The notes below the pieces were generated by a model that searched no databases, had not been told where the DNA came from, and saw nothing but the letters and a program-made list of their open reading frames with translations. Position numbers and translations under genes: made by a program. Below are positions 10,103 through 19,617 of a DNA stretch of 64,000 nt, piece after piece. Origin of the DNA: Streptomyces dengpaensis (GTDB lineage Bacteria > Actinomycetota > Actinomycetes > Streptomycetales > Streptomycetaceae); assembly GCF_002946835.1 (NCBI RefSeq), contig NZ_CP026652.1:3410001-3474000 (forward strand), read 5' to 3'. Each line of letters begins with the position of its first letter. Position 1 is the stretch's first letter.

Positions 10103-10741
10103 TCAGCGCACCGTGAAGTGCAACGTGTCGTCCAGGAACGGGATCTCCAGCCACGGGTTGGGCTGCGCCATCATCGCGAGCAGCACGATGACCACGCCGA
10201 GCACGCCGTACGTGAGCATGTCCGTGAAGCGGGAGCGGACCGCCAGCATTCCCACGTCGGGCAGTATCCAGCGCATCACGCAGCCCGCGAGGAGCGCGGC
10301 GCCGATGAGAATCGTCCCGAACCGGAACACGTCGAGCGCGGTCAGCAGCAGGCCGAGCCCGACGGCCGACAGCACGGCCAGGATCGGCCACTGACGCGCC
10401 GGCGCCGGGGCGTCCCCGCGCGCCGCCCGGCCACCGCCCTCGGGCCGCGCGGTGTCCCGGGTGATCCGCGGGAACCGCCGGGTGGTCCGCCGCGGCGTGC
10501 CCTCGGCGTCGGGCGCGCTGACGGCGTCCCGCACGGCGGCCTCGGCATCCCGTACGGCGGCCTCGGCACCGTCTGTGGTCACGGCACGGTCCGCGGCACC
10601 GGCACCGGCGTCCCGCGCCGCGGGCTCCGCACCGGCGTCCCGCGCCGTGGGCTCCGCACCGGCGTCCCGTGCATCCCTCACCGTCGGAGAGGTACCGGCG
10701 CCCCGCACCTCACCGTTCTTCGATCCGCCCTCAGTCGACAC
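10103..10741 (-). CDS. DUF3017 membrane protein
   Basis: 212 aa from GTG at 10741, with GGAGCG just upstream. The first about 110 residues are low complexity, built from repeats of the type [20 protein letters not shown]. Three hydrophobic helices follow ([57 protein letters not shown]). The C-terminal part matches DUF3017, a small actinobacterial membrane protein encoded after folD. The start lies 11 bp inside folD, so the two are translationally coupled. Function unknown. Confidence 0.85.
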   Translation of the reverse strand: MSTEGGSKNGEVRGAGTSPTVRDARDAGAEPTARDAGAEPAARDAGAGAADRAVTTDGAEAAVRDAEAAVRDAVSAPDAEGTPRRTTRRFPRITRDTARPEGGGRAARGDAPAPARQWPILAVLSAVGLGLLLTALDVFRFGTILIGAALLAGCVMRWILPDVGMLAVRSRFTDMLTYGVLGVVIVLLAMMAQPNPWLEIPFLDDTLHFTVR

Positions 10742-11585
10742 TGCGCTCCGCCGCTTCCACCACGTTGACGAGCAGCTGGGCGCGGGTCATCGGGCCGACG
10801 CCGCCCGGGTTCGGGGAGATCCAGGCGGCGACCTCGGCGACGTCGGGGTGGACGTCGCCGACGATCTTGCCCTCGGCGCTGCGCGAGACACCGACGTCGA
10901 GGACGGCGGCCCCCGGCTTCACGTCCTCGGCGCGCACGAGGTGCGCGGACCCCGCCGCGGCGATGATGATGTCGGCCCGCTTCAGGTGGGCGGAGAGGTC
11001 ACGGGTGCCGGTGTGGCACTGGGTCACCGTGGCGTTCTCACTGCGCCGCGTCAGCAGCAGCGGCATCGGGCGCCCGATGGTCACGCCACGGCCGACGACC
11101 ACGACCTCGGCGCCCTTGATCTCCACGCCGTACTGGCGGAGAAGGGTGAGGACACCGTTGGGCGTGCACGGCAGCGGGGCCGACTCGTTCAGCACGAGGC
11201 GCCCGAGGTTCATCGGGTGCAGGCCGTCCGCGTCCTTGTCCGGGTCCATCAGCTCCAGGATGCGGTTCTCGTCGATGCCCTTGGGCAGCGGCAGCTGGAC
11301 GATGTAGCCGGTGCAGGCGGGGTCCTCGTTCAGCTCGCGGACCACCGCCTCGATCTCCTCCTGCGTCGCGGTCGCGGGCAGTTCGCGCTGGATGGAGGCG
11401 ATGCCGACCTGGGCGCAGTCGCGGTGCTTGCCCGCGACGTACTTCTGGCTGCCGGGGTCGTCCCCGACCAGGATCGTCCCGAGGCCGGGCGTGACGCCCT
11501 TCTCCTTCAGGGCCGCCACGCGGGCGGTCAGATCGGACTTGATCGCGGCTGCGGTGGCCTTGCCATCGAGAATCTGGGCGGTCAT
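10731..11585 (-). CDS. folD: Bifunctional methylenetetrahydrofolate dehydrogenase / methenyltetrahydrofolate cyclohydrolase
   Basis: 284 aa. It converts 5,10-methylene-THF to 10-formyl-THF in two steps, feeding purine synthesis (PurH and PurN are encoded nearby). The ATG at 11585 follows GGAGGA. The catalytic tyrosine and lysine fall in [11 protein letters not shown]; the conserved cofactor loop is [13 protein letters not shown]; the C-terminal signature is [14 protein letters not shown]. Length is normal for FolD. It leads a two-gene operon with DUF3017. Confidence 0.97.
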   Translation of the reverse strand: MTAQILDGKATAAAIKSDLTARVAALKEKGVTPGLGTILVGDDPGSQKYVAGKHRDCAQVGIASIQRELPATATQEEIEAVVRELNEDPACTGYIVQLPLPKGIDENRILELMDPDKDADGLHPMNLGRLVLNESAPLPCTPNGVLTLLRQYGVEIKGAEVVVVGRGVTIGRPMPLLLTRRSENATVTQCHTGTRDLSAHLKRADIIIAAAGSAHLVRAEDVKPGAAVLDVGVSRSAEGKIVGDVHPDVAEVAAWISPNPGGVGPMTRAQLLVNVVEAAERSVD

Positions 11586-11881
11586 GGCCCCATCCTCCCG
11601 GATGACCCGGCCCTGGTTCCAATCCGGCCACCCAGGCCGCCGTCCGGCGCCGGGCAGCCCGCGCGGCTGTGAGTACGTCACGAACAGGCTGTGATCCGCC
11701 CATGATCACCGATGTTGCACTTGCACAACACATATCGATTGCGGCTGGACAAGTCAGAGCTTGCTGAAGAACGATGAGCGAACAGTGCCGCGGGCAGTAC
11801 CGGGGGGACGAACCGCTCTGCAGCCATTCCTCCGAACCGTGCCGCGTCGTCCCCGCACCAGGCAACGGAGGAAAACCCGCC

Positions 11882-12523
11882 ATGAGTTTCGGCGACCCGA
11901 ACAACCCTTACGGGCAGCCGCCCCAGCAGCCCCCGGCCACTCCCGGCTACGGCTACCCGCAGGCTCCGCCTGGCGTACCCCCGCAGGGCTACGGCTACCC
12001 ACAGCAGCCGGGGTACCCCGGCTACCCCGGGGGCAACCAGATGCTTCCGCCGACCATGCCGGGGCTTCTGGTCACGGCTCGAGTGTTCCTGTTCCTCATC
12101 TCGGCGGTGCAGATCCTCGCGGGTATCGCCTACCTCTACGGCGCCGCCATCGCCAACGACGTCTCGGACGCGGCGGACAGCTACGGCTCGTCCTCGGACA
12201 ACCCGTTCAACGCGTTCGGTGACAATGCCGACATCGCCGCGGGCGCCCTCGTGATCATCGCGCTGATCGCGCTGGGCCTGGCGGCGCTCTCCATCACGCT
12301 CGGCGTCAAGTTCGGCAACGGCGGCCAGGGCATCCGGATCACGACCGTCGTCTACGGCGCGCTCGGCGGAATCGTCGGTCTGATCGGTCTGTTCATCGGC
12401 CTGGACTCCGGGCTCGCCACCGCGGTCATCCTCCCGCTGATCTGGGTCGCCTTCGCCGTCGTCATCACGGCGGCCCCGGTCGTCCCCAGTGGCACCGCCT
12501 GGTTCGCGCGCCCCCGCTACTGA
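11882..12523 (+). CDS. Membrane protein with Pro/Gly/Tyr-rich N-terminus
   Basis: 213 aa; ATG at 11882 with GGAGGAAAA 8 nt upstream. Residues 1-55 are a PQQPGYPGY-type low-complexity tail. Four hydrophobic segments follow: LLVTARVFLFLISAVQILAG, IAAGALVIIALIALGLAAL, IRITTVVYGALGGIVGLIGL and AVILPLIWVAFAVVITAA. This cytoplasmic Pro-rich tail plus four helices is a frequent actinobacterial architecture with no known activity. It is convergent with purH across a strong hairpin. Confidence 0.8.
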   Translation: MSFGDPNNPYGQPPQQPPATPGYGYPQAPPGVPPQGYGYPQQPGYPGYPGGNQMLPPTMPGLLVTARVFLFLISAVQILAGIAYLYGAAIANDVSDAADSYGSSSDNPFNAFGDNADIAAGALVIIALIALGLAALSITLGVKFGNGGQGIRITTVVYGALGGIVGLIGLFIGLDSGLATAVILPLIWVAFAVVITAAPVVPSGTAWFARPRY

Positions 12524-12632
12524 TCCCCCGGATCCGTCGGACTGGCGATGTGCCCGGCCACCCCCGGCGCTCCGCGCCCGGCAACAACTACGAGCCGATC
12601 CCAGGCCCGCCGACCTGCTGACGCACGAGAAA

Positions 12633-12670
12633 GCGGCCTCCGGCTCCCTCGGGGGAGCGCCGGAGGCCGC
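12633..12670. terminator. Hairpin terminator downstream of purH and the membrane gene
   Basis: GCGGCCTCCGGC at 12633-12644 pairs exactly with 12659-12670; the inner bases TCCC and GGGA extend the stem. It sits 18 bp past the purH stop and 110 bp past the stop of the convergent membrane gene. Confidence 0.85.
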
Positions 12671-12688
12671 GGCATTCATGTCATGGGC

Positions 12689-14269
12689 TCAGTGGAAGAA
12701 GTGACGGGTCCCCGTGAAGTACATCGTGACGCCCGCCTTCTTCGCGGCCTCCACGACCTGTTCGTCGCGGACCGAACCGCCCGGCTGGACCACGGCCTTG
12801 ACGCCTGCGTCGGCGAGGATCTCCAGGCCGTCGGGGAACGGGAAGAACGCGTCCGAGGCGGCGTACGAGCCACGGGCCCGCTCCGCGCCCGCCCGCTCGA
12901 CGGCGAGCTTCGCGGAGTCGACGCGGTTGACCTGGCCCATGCCGACGCCGACCGAGGCGCCGTCCTTGGCGAGCAGGATCGCGTTGGACTTCACCGCGCG
13001 GCAGGCGCGCCAGGCGAAGGCCAGCTCGTCCAGCTCGCCCTGGCTGAGGACCTCGCCGGTCGCGAGGGTCCAGCTCTGCGGGTTGTCGCCGTCGGCCTGG
13101 AGGCGGTCGGTGACCTGGAGCAGCGCGCCGCCGTCGATCTGCTTGACCTCGGCCGGGCTCGCGGGCGCCCGGTGAGCGCGCAGCACACGGATGTTCTTCT
13201 TCTGGGTGAGGACTTCGAGAGCGCCGTTCTCGTACTCGGGCGCCACGATCACCTCGGTGAAGATCTCGGCGACCTGCTCGGCCATCTCCTTCGTCACCGG
13301 ACGGTTGACGGCGATGACACCGCCGAACGCGGACAGCGGGTCACAGGCGTGCGCCTTGCGGTGCGCCTCGGCGACATTCGACGCGACCGCGATACCGCAC
13401 GGGTTGGCGTGCTTGATGATCGCGACGCAGGGGTCCTCGTGGTCGTACGCGGCACGGCGCGCGGCATCCGTGTCCGTGTAGTTGTTGTACGACATCTCCT
13501 TGCCGTGCAGCTGCTCGGCCTCGGCGAGGCCGCCCGTGCCGTCGACGTAGAGCGCGGCGCCCTGGTGCGGGTTCTCGCCGTAGCGGAGGGTGTTCTTGCG
13601 CGCGTAGGTGTGACCGAGGAAGTCCGGGAAGCCGCTGTCGTCGGCCGCGGCGTAGTCGTCGGCGAACCAGCTCGCCACCGCCACGTCGTACGCGGCCGTG
13701 TGCTGGAATGCCTTGGCGGCGAACCGCTTGCGCAGCTCCAGCGTGAAACCGCCCTCCTTGACCGCCTGGAGGACCGCGGCGTAGGCGTCCGGGTCGGTGA
13801 CGACGGCCACGGACGGGTGGTTCTTGGCGGCGGCGCGGACCATCGACGGACCGCCGATGTCGATCTGCTCGACGCACTCGTCGGGCGTCGCGCCCGAGGC
13901 GACGGTTTCGCGGAACGGGTAGAGGTTGACGACGACGAGGTCGAACGGCTCGACACCGAGGTCCGCGAGCTGCTGCCGGTGGCTGTCGAGCCGCAGGTCG
14001 GCGAGGATGCCGGCGTGGACCTTGGGGTGCAGGGTCTTGACGCGGCCGTCCAGGCACTCGGGGAAGCCGGTGAGCTCCTCGACCTTGGTGACGGGAACGC
14101 CGGCGGCGGCGATGCGCCCGGCGGTCGACCCGGTGGAGACGAGCTCGACACCGGCCTCGTGGAGCCCGCGCGCGAGCTCCTCGAGCCCGGTCTTGTCGTA
14201 GACGCTGACCAGCGCGCGGCGGATCGGCCGCGTGCTGGTCTCGTTGCGCTCGTTGCTCTCGGCGGTCAC
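12689..14269 (-). CDS. purH: Bifunctional AICAR formyltransferase / IMP cyclohydrolase
   Basis: 526 aa, the normal length. It does the last two steps of de novo IMP synthesis. The N-terminal cyclohydrolase (about 15-200) shows [17 protein letters not shown] and [13 protein letters not shown]; the transformylase part carries the K-H pair in IIKHANPCG (catalytic His) and ends with DGGSVRD-type sequence ([13 protein letters not shown]) and TGTRHFFH. The GTG start overlaps the purN stop by GTGA, so purN and purH form a coupled two-gene purine operon. Confidence 0.97.
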   Translation of the reverse strand: MTAESNERNETSTRPIRRALVSVYDKTGLEELARGLHEAGVELVSTGSTAGRIAAAGVPVTKVEELTGFPECLDGRVKTLHPKVHAGILADLRLDSHRQQLADLGVEPFDLVVVNLYPFRETVASGATPDECVEQIDIGGPSMVRAAAKNHPSVAVVTDPDAYAAVLQAVKEGGFTLELRKRFAAKAFQHTAAYDVAVASWFADDYAAADDSGFPDFLGHTYARKNTLRYGENPHQGAALYVDGTGGLAEAEQLHGKEMSYNNYTDTDAARRAAYDHEDPCVAIIKHANPCGIAVASNVAEAHRKAHACDPLSAFGGVIAVNRPVTKEMAEQVAEIFTEVIVAPEYENGALEVLTQKKNIRVLRAHRAPASPAEVKQIDGGALLQVTDRLQADGDNPQSWTLATGEVLSQGELDELAFAWRACRAVKSNAILLAKDGASVGVGMGQVNRVDSAKLAVERAGAERARGSYAASDAFFPFPDGLEILADAGVKAVVQPGGSVRDEQVVEAAKKAGVTMYFTGTRHFFH

Positions 14270-14886
14270 TGGATAACTACCTTTCGTCCCTCAATGCGAT
14301 AGCCGTTGCGGGCGAGCCGCCCCACGACATCGACGAGCAGCCTTCGCTCGACTTCCTTGATGCGCTCGTGCAGAGCGCTCTCGTCGTCCTCGTCCCGGAC
14401 CTCCACCACGCCCTGAGCGATGATCGGTCCGGTGTCGACGCCGTCGTCGACGAAGTGGACGGTGCATCCCGCGACCTTCGCGCCGTACGCGAGCGCGTCG
14501 CGTACGCCGTGGGTCCCCGGGAAGCTGGGCAGCAGGGCGGGATGCGTGTTGACGAACCGCCCGCCGAACCTGGCGAGGAATTCCTTCCCCACGATCTTCA
14601 TGAACCCGGCGGAAACGACGAGATCGGGCTCGTAGGCGGCGGTCGCCCGGGTCAGCGCCGCGTCCCACTCCTCCCGGCTGCCGTAGTCCTTGACCTTGCA
14701 CACGAAGGTGGGCAGCCCGGCGCGCTCGGCACGGGCGAGTCCCTCAATGCCGTCACGATCGGCCCCGACGGCCACGATCTCGGCTCCGTAGGCCTCGGGT
14801 CCCGCCTCCGCGACGGCGTCGAGCAATGCCTGCAGATTCGTACCTGATCCGGAGACCAGCACGACGAGGCGCTTGGTCTTGGCCAC
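14266..14886 (-). CDS. purN: Phosphoribosylglycinamide formyltransferase
   Basis: 206 aa from GTG at 14886; the frame is open much further upstream but that part is repetitive and not protein-like. It transfers a formyl group from 10-formyl-THF to GAR in purine synthesis. Visible motifs: [15 protein letters not shown] at the N-terminus, the catalytic Asn-His of [14 protein letters not shown], and the Asp in [14 protein letters not shown]. It is the first gene of the purN-purH operon and depends on the folate product of FolD, encoded 3 kb away. Confidence 0.96.
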   Translation of the reverse strand: MAKTKRLVVLVSGSGTNLQALLDAVAEAGPEAYGAEIVAVGADRDGIEGLARAERAGLPTFVCKVKDYGSREEWDAALTRATAAYEPDLVVSAGFMKIVGKEFLARFGGRFVNTHPALLPSFPGTHGVRDALAYGAKVAGCTVHFVDDGVDTGPIIAQGVVEVRDEDDESALHERIKEVERRLLVDVVGRLARNGYRIEGRKVVIQ

Positions 14887-15124
14887 GGCGGGGCCCTTTC
14901 TCGGGGGAGTGTTTGTACGGTCGTACGAATGCTTCGCGCCCCGGGATACGGGGAAGTCTACGAACCGGCCGACCGTCAGCAACGATACCGGCACACAGGG
15001 CGGCCCCCACGGGACGGGCGCGTGGCCGGAAGGTAGCGTCTGGGGAGGATCCACCCGGGTACCCCGTCCAGCACGGGGGAACGCCCTGCGCCTGCGGGAC
15101 GTTGATCTGACATGGGTACGAACG
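14887..15124. other. Divergent promoter region purN / repeat array
   Basis: About 240 bp upstream of purN with no gene. It should contain the purN promoter; a TGTTTGTACGGTCGTACGAA stretch (14911-14930) includes the near-palindrome TACGGTCGTA. The repeat array begins at its right edge. Confidence 0.45.
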
Positions 15125-15355
15125 CTCGGGGCGCGAGCCCGGGGCACGACACTCGGGGCGCGAGCCCGGGGTACGAAGGCTCGGGGCGCCTGCCCCAGGC
15201 ACGAATGCTCGGGGCGTAAGCCCCGGGTACGAAGGCTCGGGGCGCCTGCCCCAGGCACGAACGCTCGGGGTACCAGCCCGGAGTACGAACGCTCGGGGCG
15301 CCAGCCCGGGGCACAACGCTCGGGGCGCGAGTCCGGGTTGCCAAGCTCGGGGTGC
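15125..15355. repeat. Tandem array of nine about 28-bp hairpin units
   Basis: Units start with CTCGGGG at 15125, 15152, 15180, 15208, 15236, 15264, 15292, 15319 and 15346 (steps of 27 or 28 bp). Each has a small self-complementary core of the type GGGGCGC-n-GCCCCGG followed by TACGAA or CACGAA. Units 3 and 5 are nearly identical; the last is partial. There are no unique spacers, so this is not CRISPR. It lies between purN and the membrane gene at 15424. Confidence 0.9.
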
Positions 15356-15423
15356 GCGTCGCGAGCACCATGCTGTGTGGACACACCGCCCGCCAGAACC
15401 ACCAAGGGGAAGACGCACACCTG

Positions 15424-16272
15424 ATGCCGGACCGCAGTCTCCGACTCCCTCCACTCCTGCTGCGCGAGCAGCGCCCTTCGCCTACCCCGCCGCGGTCCAG
15501 CGGGGACGCGCCCTCGGGCGGAGACGGCCCCGCGGACGGGAACGGCTCGGCGGGTGGCGGCGACTCCTCCGGCGGACGGGGTTCCGCACCCGACGCCCCC
15601 GCCTCCACCCCCTCGAACTCCGACGACAATCCGTTCGCGCCGCCGCCCGAGGGGACGCCCGACCGGCCGTGGCAGCCGAGGCGGCCCGCGGGCGGGCAGG
15701 GAGCCGACGAGAACGCGGGGTCCGGCCCGCGCGGGGAGTCCCCCTGGGGCAGCCAGTGGAGCGACCGGCAGCCCGGACCTTCGAGCGGCGGGGGCTTCGG
15801 CGACCGGCCGGGAGCGCCACAGGGGCAGGGCGGTCCGGAAGGACCCGCCGGCGGTCCGGGCAGCGGCATGCGCTGGGACCCGACGGACCCGGCCCAGCGC
15901 CGTGCGCGCTACGCGCTGCTCTCCGGGATGTGGGCGTTCTTCTTCGCCCTCTTCAGCTGGCCGTACGTGGCACTGCTGCTCGGTGCGCTCGCGCTGTATT
16001 GGGGCGGCAGCGCCCTCCGCGCGAAGCCGCGCACTCCGGATCCGGACGTGCCGGCGCCCGATCGGAACGCGCGGCCGCAGACGACCGCCGCCGTGAGCGG
16101 GATCGTCACCGCGTCCCTCGCGATCCTGATGGTGGCGGCCACCTTCACCGCACAGCTCGTGTACAGCGACTACTACGCCTGCACGAACGACGCTCTCACC
16201 AGCGCCGCGAGGGAGTCCTGCAACGACCTCCTCCCGAAGGAGCTGCAGGGCGTCCTGGGCACCCGCGGCTGA
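15424..16272 (+). CDS. DUF4190-like membrane protein with disordered N-terminus
   Basis: 282 aa from ATG at 15424; an AGGGGAAG lies 12 nt upstream, a little far, so the exact start is uncertain. Residues 1-155 are Gly/Ser/Pro-rich and probably disordered. Two or three membrane helices follow (MWAFFFALFSWPYVALLLGALALYW read in two parts, and VSGIVTASLAILMVAATFTAQLV), and the C-terminal outside tail has two cysteines (YYACTNDAL, ESCNDLL) that could pair. The two-helix pattern resembles DUF4190 proteins of Streptomyces. Function unknown. Downstream lies the second intergenic repeat copy and the convergent DUF6350 gene. Confidence 0.75.
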   Translation: MPDRSLRLPPLLLREQRPSPTPPRSSGDAPSGGDGPADGNGSAGGGDSSGGRGSAPDAPASTPSNSDDNPFAPPPEGTPDRPWQPRRPAGGQGADENAGSGPRGESPWGSQWSDRQPGPSSGGGFGDRPGAPQGQGGPEGPAGGPGSGMRWDPTDPAQRRARYALLSGMWAFFFALFSWPYVALLLGALALYWGGSALRAKPRTPDPDVPAPDRNARPQTTAAVSGIVTASLAILMVAATFTAQLVYSDYYACTNDALTSAARESCNDLLPKELQGVLGTRG

Positions 16273-16312
16273 CCGCCGGGGCCGGGGAGGAATTTCCCCC
16301 TCCGCCCCTGTG

Positions 16313-16398
16313 ATAGCCCCTCCGGCGTTTGAGGAGCGGGGTCTGGGGTGGAGCCCCAGGTTCGGGAGTGGGTAGGGGCGGCGGGGGCGAAAAACCCA
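16313..16398 (-). repeat. Streptomyces intergenic repeat, copy 2 (inverted)
   Basis: Read on the minus strand it gives CGCCCCCGCCGCCCCTACCC, CCTGGGGCTCCACCCCAG and CTCCTCAAACGCCGG, the same block order as the copies at 8140 and 33431. It fills the gap between two converging genes and can form a GGGGTC/GAGCCCC-type hairpin, consistent with a bidirectional terminator. Confidence 0.8.
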
Positions 16399-16411
16399 CC
16401 CCCAACCGGCC

Positions 16412-18076
16412 TCAGCCCGGTTCCGTCGGTTCCGGAGGCGCCTCCGCGTCCTTCAACGCCGCCCAGCGAACCTCGCGGGAGCCGTCCTCGTGCCAGCCGA
16501 CCCCCGTGGTGTCGGCCGGCAGCAGGTCGTACGCCTCAGAGGACTCACCCGCGGAGTCCAGCACCACACCCTGAGACGGCGCCGCAGCAGCAGGCACCGC
16601 CGGCACCTCACCCCCTGCCCCATCCCCATCCCGCCGGGACAAACACGAGGGCACCGCCACACGCAGCCCCCGCACCCTCCACTCCCGCACCCCCACCCCC
16701 ACAAGAACCCCCACCACCCCGGTCCATACCCCCGCCGCGGCCCCCACCTCCCACCACACCGGCCCGAAGTGGGCAAGCGCCGCCACCCCCAGCGGCCCAC
16801 CGGCCAGCCCGGCAAGCACCGCGAACCCGGCCCCGCCCACCACGGCAGCAAGCCCGACGGCGCCAACCGTCCGCCGCCGGGACCACCGCTCCTTCGACCC
16901 ACCCCCCGGCACGGCAGCCACCGCCACGAACCACCCCACCGTCACCCCCGCGGCCACCGGCACCACCCCGGTCGCCCAGCTCAACGGCCCGCCCGCCCCC
17001 GGCACCGCCGCCAGCAGCGGAAAGGAAGGCAGCAGCGGTCCCGGCGCGGTCGTGGACAGGGGCCCCGCCACCTGGCCCGCGCCGAGGACGACCCCGGGCC
17101 CGAGCCCGTACGCCGCCCCCCACACCGCCGCGTTCGGCACGAGGGCCAGACACAGCAGCAGTACGGCGAAACGCCCCGACCACCCCTCGGTGAGCTGCGC
17201 GAACGAGTCCCGAGCCATCCCGCCGTGCCACACCAGCGACGCCGCCACCAGCAGCGCCCCTCCCCCCACCAGCACCGCCACCCCCGCCCCGGCGGCCCGC
17301 ACCGCACCCGCGAGGAACCGAGGAGCCCCCGGCACCACGGCATCGGAGGCTCCGCCGAGACCACGTACGCCGGAAAGCCGCACAACGGACGGAGGCAGGG
17401 AGGACAGCAAGGGCAGGGACGGCAGCGATGCGACAACCCGTCGCACCCACAGCGGCATCGGCCCCCACGGACGCCCGTACGCCGTCCACACCCCCGCCCC
17501 GGCCGCACCCCCGACCAGCAGCGGCAGGCATACGACGACCCCCGCCCACGACGGCCGCAACGCCCCGCCCGAGGCATACAGCGCGGCAGCCCCACCGACG
17601 GACAGATAACCGACGACGATCCCGGCCCACACAGCGCGCCCGGCCGGCTCGGATCCGGATCCGAGGTGGCCGGCAGCGGAACCGAAGTCAGCGTCGGACT
17701 CGGCGTCGGAGTCGCCGTCCACCGCGTCGCGCGCCGCCCGGTGCAGCAGCCACACCGGCAGCACGAACAGCAGCAGCGGCGTCACCCCCACCGGCATGGG
17801 AAGCCCCGACAAGGTGTCGGTGCGGATCAACTCAACACCGTGCGCGAGCAGCCACAACGCGGCGGCGACATGCAGCGCTCCGCCCGGCCCGCTGTCCGGG
17901 TACGGCGAGCTGATCCACAGCACCATGACGAGGACGGCGAACGAGCCGAGCCCGAGCCCCGCCGCGAGGGCGCCGCCCAGGACGCCGGCGGCCAGTCCGG
18001 GGGATCGGTCGGGCATCCGGGAGGGCAGGGGCGACAACGGCGGCCTGCGGTCGGTCATGTGGGTCACGACCGCCAT
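16412..18076 (-). CDS. DUF6350 polytopic membrane protein
   Basis: 554 aa from ATG at 18076 (alternative ATG at 18058; neither has a strong ribosome site). About ten hydrophobic segments are seen, for example [50 protein letters not shown] and [18 protein letters not shown]. The C-terminal about 70 residues are soluble and polar ([22 protein letters not shown]). This is the actinobacterial DUF6350 family, found near the purine genes in Streptomyces and sometimes described as cell-division associated; I know no proven function. Codon use is strongly C/G-biased like its neighbours. Confidence 0.85.
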   Translation of the reverse strand: MAVVTHMTDRRPPLSPLPSRMPDRSPGLAAGVLGGALAAGLGLGSFAVLVMVLWISSPYPDSGPGGALHVAAALWLLAHGVELIRTDTLSGLPMPVGVTPLLLFVLPVWLLHRAARDAVDGDSDAESDADFGSAAGHLGSGSEPAGRAVWAGIVVGYLSVGGAAALYASGGALRPSWAGVVVCLPLLVGGAAGAGVWTAYGRPWGPMPLWVRRVVASLPSLPLLSSLPPSVVRLSGVRGLGGASDAVVPGAPRFLAGAVRAAGAGVAVLVGGGALLVAASLVWHGGMARDSFAQLTEGWSGRFAVLLLCLALVPNAAVWGAAYGLGPGVVLGAGQVAGPLSTTAPGPLLPSFPLLAAVPGAGGPLSWATGVVPVAAGVTVGWFVAVAAVPGGGSKERWSRRRTVGAVGLAAVVGGAGFAVLAGLAGGPLGVAALAHFGPVWWEVGAAAGVWTGVVGVLVGVGVREWRVRGLRVAVPSCLSRRDGDGAGGEVPAVPAAAAPSQGVVLDSAGESSEAYDLLPADTTGVGWHEDGSREVRWAALKDAEAPPEPTEPG

Positions 18077-18184
18077 GGTCCCAACGACACGCTCTTTCTC
18101 GTCGTAACACCCGAACCCCGGATGTGTCGCTCAATATGCAGCTATGCACTTTTTCGTACGAAGGGGCGCCCTGGGGAGTCCAAC

Positions 18185-19402
18185 ATGACGCAGAGCCCTG
18201 ACACCCCGCTGCCGCCCCCCAAGGAGCGCCGTCGTCTGCGCGAGGCCCAGTCGCTGACCTTGGCCGAGTTCGCGGCCAAGGTGGGAGTCACCCCCAAGAC
18301 GGTGCGCTCGTGGGAGTCCGGCCGTACGACACCGCGTGGCCACAAACGGGAAGCGTACGCACAGCTGTTGACCGCGGCCGCCGAGCTGGAGGCCGACCAC
18401 CGCCGGCCGACGCCCGCCGAGACCGAGGTGGCCGCCCGTCACGAGCCCGCGGTTCCCGCGCTGGTGGGCGCGGAAGCGAGCCCGGCACCGGCCGAGGAGG
18501 CGCTGGCACCAGCACCAGCACCGACACCGACACCGACACCGACACTGGAGAACACCAAACCCACTCCTCCGCCCCTGGCTCCGCCTCCGCCTTCGACACC
18601 GCCCACCCTGACGCCCACTCAGGCCTTCGACGCCCTCTACGCGTACTGCGCCCCCGCCCTCGTACGGCAGGCGTATCTGCTCACCGGGCGGCGCGAGTTG
18701 GCGTGCGAGTCCGTGGAGCGGGCCTTCGAACTGGCCTGGCACCGCTGGCCCGAGGTGGCCGTGGACCCGGATCCGGCAGGGTGGGTGCGGGCGGCCACGC
18801 ACGAGTACGCGCTCTCCCCCTGGCACCGGCTGCGCCCCCGGCACCGGCATCCGGAGGCGCCGCCCTCCGACGCCGCCGACCGCGAGCTGCTCGACGTACT
18901 CCTGAGCCTGCCGCCCGTGCACCGGCGCACGCTGCTCCTGTACGAAGGGGTCGGGCTCGACCTGCCCGAGACCGCGGCCGAGACGGAGGCGAGCACGCCC
19001 GCGACGGCCAACCGGCTGCTGTACGCCCGCGAAGCCGTCGTGGCGCGCCTGCCGGAGCTGGCGGATCCCCAGGAACTGCACCGGCGGCTCGTCGGACTCG
19101 CGGGCACGGAGCGGCTGCGGGCGGCGAAGCCCGTCAACGTCCGCTGGGTCAGCGAAGCCCGCGCCCAGCGCTGGACCCGCGCCGCCATCGCCTTCACGGC
19201 CCTCCTCATCGGCGCCACCGCACTGACCCTGGGAACGGCCCCGGACCACTACGAGCCCCCGCTGGCCCCGGGCGAATCGGTCCACGACCTCCCACCCCGC
19301 CCGGCCCCGGGCCCCCTGTCGCCGCAACAACTGAAACTGCAAGCCAAGCTCAATTCCCAAACGGCAAACGGCCCGGAGAGACTGGCCCCGGAGCTCGGGT
19401 AG
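18185..19402 (+). CDS. XRE-type HTH fused to an ECF-sigma-like region and a membrane helix
   Basis: 405 aa; ATG at 18185 with GGGGAG 7 nt upstream. Residues 14-60 form an XRE helix-turn-helix (SLTLAEFAAKVGVTPKTVRSWESGR). A Pro/Thr/Ala linker about 110-145 is encoded by a short CACCGA-type microsatellite near 18505-18550. Residues about 148-310 look like sigma-70 regions 2 and 4 (LVRQAYLLTGRRELACESVERAF; LLDVLLSLPPVHRRTLLLYEGVG; ATANRLLYAREAVVARL). A single membrane helix (AAIAFTALLIGATALTLG) and a short tail end the protein. Similar sigma-like HTH proteins are widespread in Streptomyces; whether it directs RNA polymerase is unknown. It diverges from the DUF6350 gene. Confidence 0.8.
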   Translation: MTQSPDTPLPPPKERRRLREAQSLTLAEFAAKVGVTPKTVRSWESGRTTPRGHKREAYAQLLTAAAELEADHRRPTPAETEVAARHEPAVPALVGAEASPAPAEEALAPAPAPTPTPTPTLENTKPTPPPLAPPPPSTPPTLTPTQAFDALYAYCAPALVRQAYLLTGRRELACESVERAFELAWHRWPEVAVDPDPAGWVRAATHEYALSPWHRLRPRHRHPEAPPSDAADRELLDVLLSLPPVHRRTLLLYEGVGLDLPETAAETEASTPATANRLLYAREAVVARLPELADPQELHRRLVGLAGTERLRAAKPVNVRWVSEARAQRWTRAAIAFTALLIGATALTLGTAPDHYEPPLAPGESVHDLPPRPAPGPLSPQQLKLQAKLNSQTANGPERLAPELG

Positions 19403-19435
19403 TTACCACTGTGGGCAATCGTTCCGCAGGGCGGT

Positions 19436-19520
19436 GGGGGTCCCCCCGCTCCGGGGGTACCTCCCAGGCCCTTAAGGCACTGGGGGAGAAGCCGAGCGTG
19501 GGGGAGGGTGGGCACAGCCA
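19436..19520. repeat. GC-rich intergenic repeat of a second type
   Basis: GGGGGTCCCCCCGCTC (19436-19451) followed by CACTGGGGGAG and GTGGGGGAGGGTGGG. The 16-bp core is repeated exactly, in inverse orientation, at 39862-39877 inside pcrA. The surrounding words are familiar from many Streptomyces intergenic regions. It sits after the stop of the HTH-sigma gene. Confidence 0.75.
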
Positions 19521-19561
19521 CCAACACCGGGTGCCACGCAATCAAGGTTTCAGGGAAACGC

Positions 19562-19600
19562 CGGTGGGCCCGCACCCCAGCAAGGGATACGGGCCCACCG
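19562..19600. terminator. Hairpin terminator downstream of sucD
   Basis: CGGTGGGCCCG at 19562-19572 pairs exactly with 19590-19600 around a 17-nt loop, 17 bp past the sucD stop. It can also serve the converging HTH-sigma gene. Confidence 0.8.
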
Positions 19601-19617
19601 ACGTTCAGCTGAGGAGG

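Noticed and set aside
11038..11904. Overlapping 288-codon frame in the folD region
   Set aside because: It is an off-frame shadow of folD without motifs.
12548..14302. A 584-codon open frame opposite purH
   Set aside because: Val/Asp/Arg-rich shadow of the purH gene with no domain.
15125..15355. CRISPR-like regular repeat array
   Set aside because: Units follow one another without unique spacers and no cas gene is in the window; it is a plain tandem repeat.
16490..18184. N-terminal extension of the HTH-sigma gene through the DUF6350 region
   Set aside because: The extension is Pro/Arg/His-rich antisense of the DUF6350 gene; a good ribosome site precedes ATG 18185.
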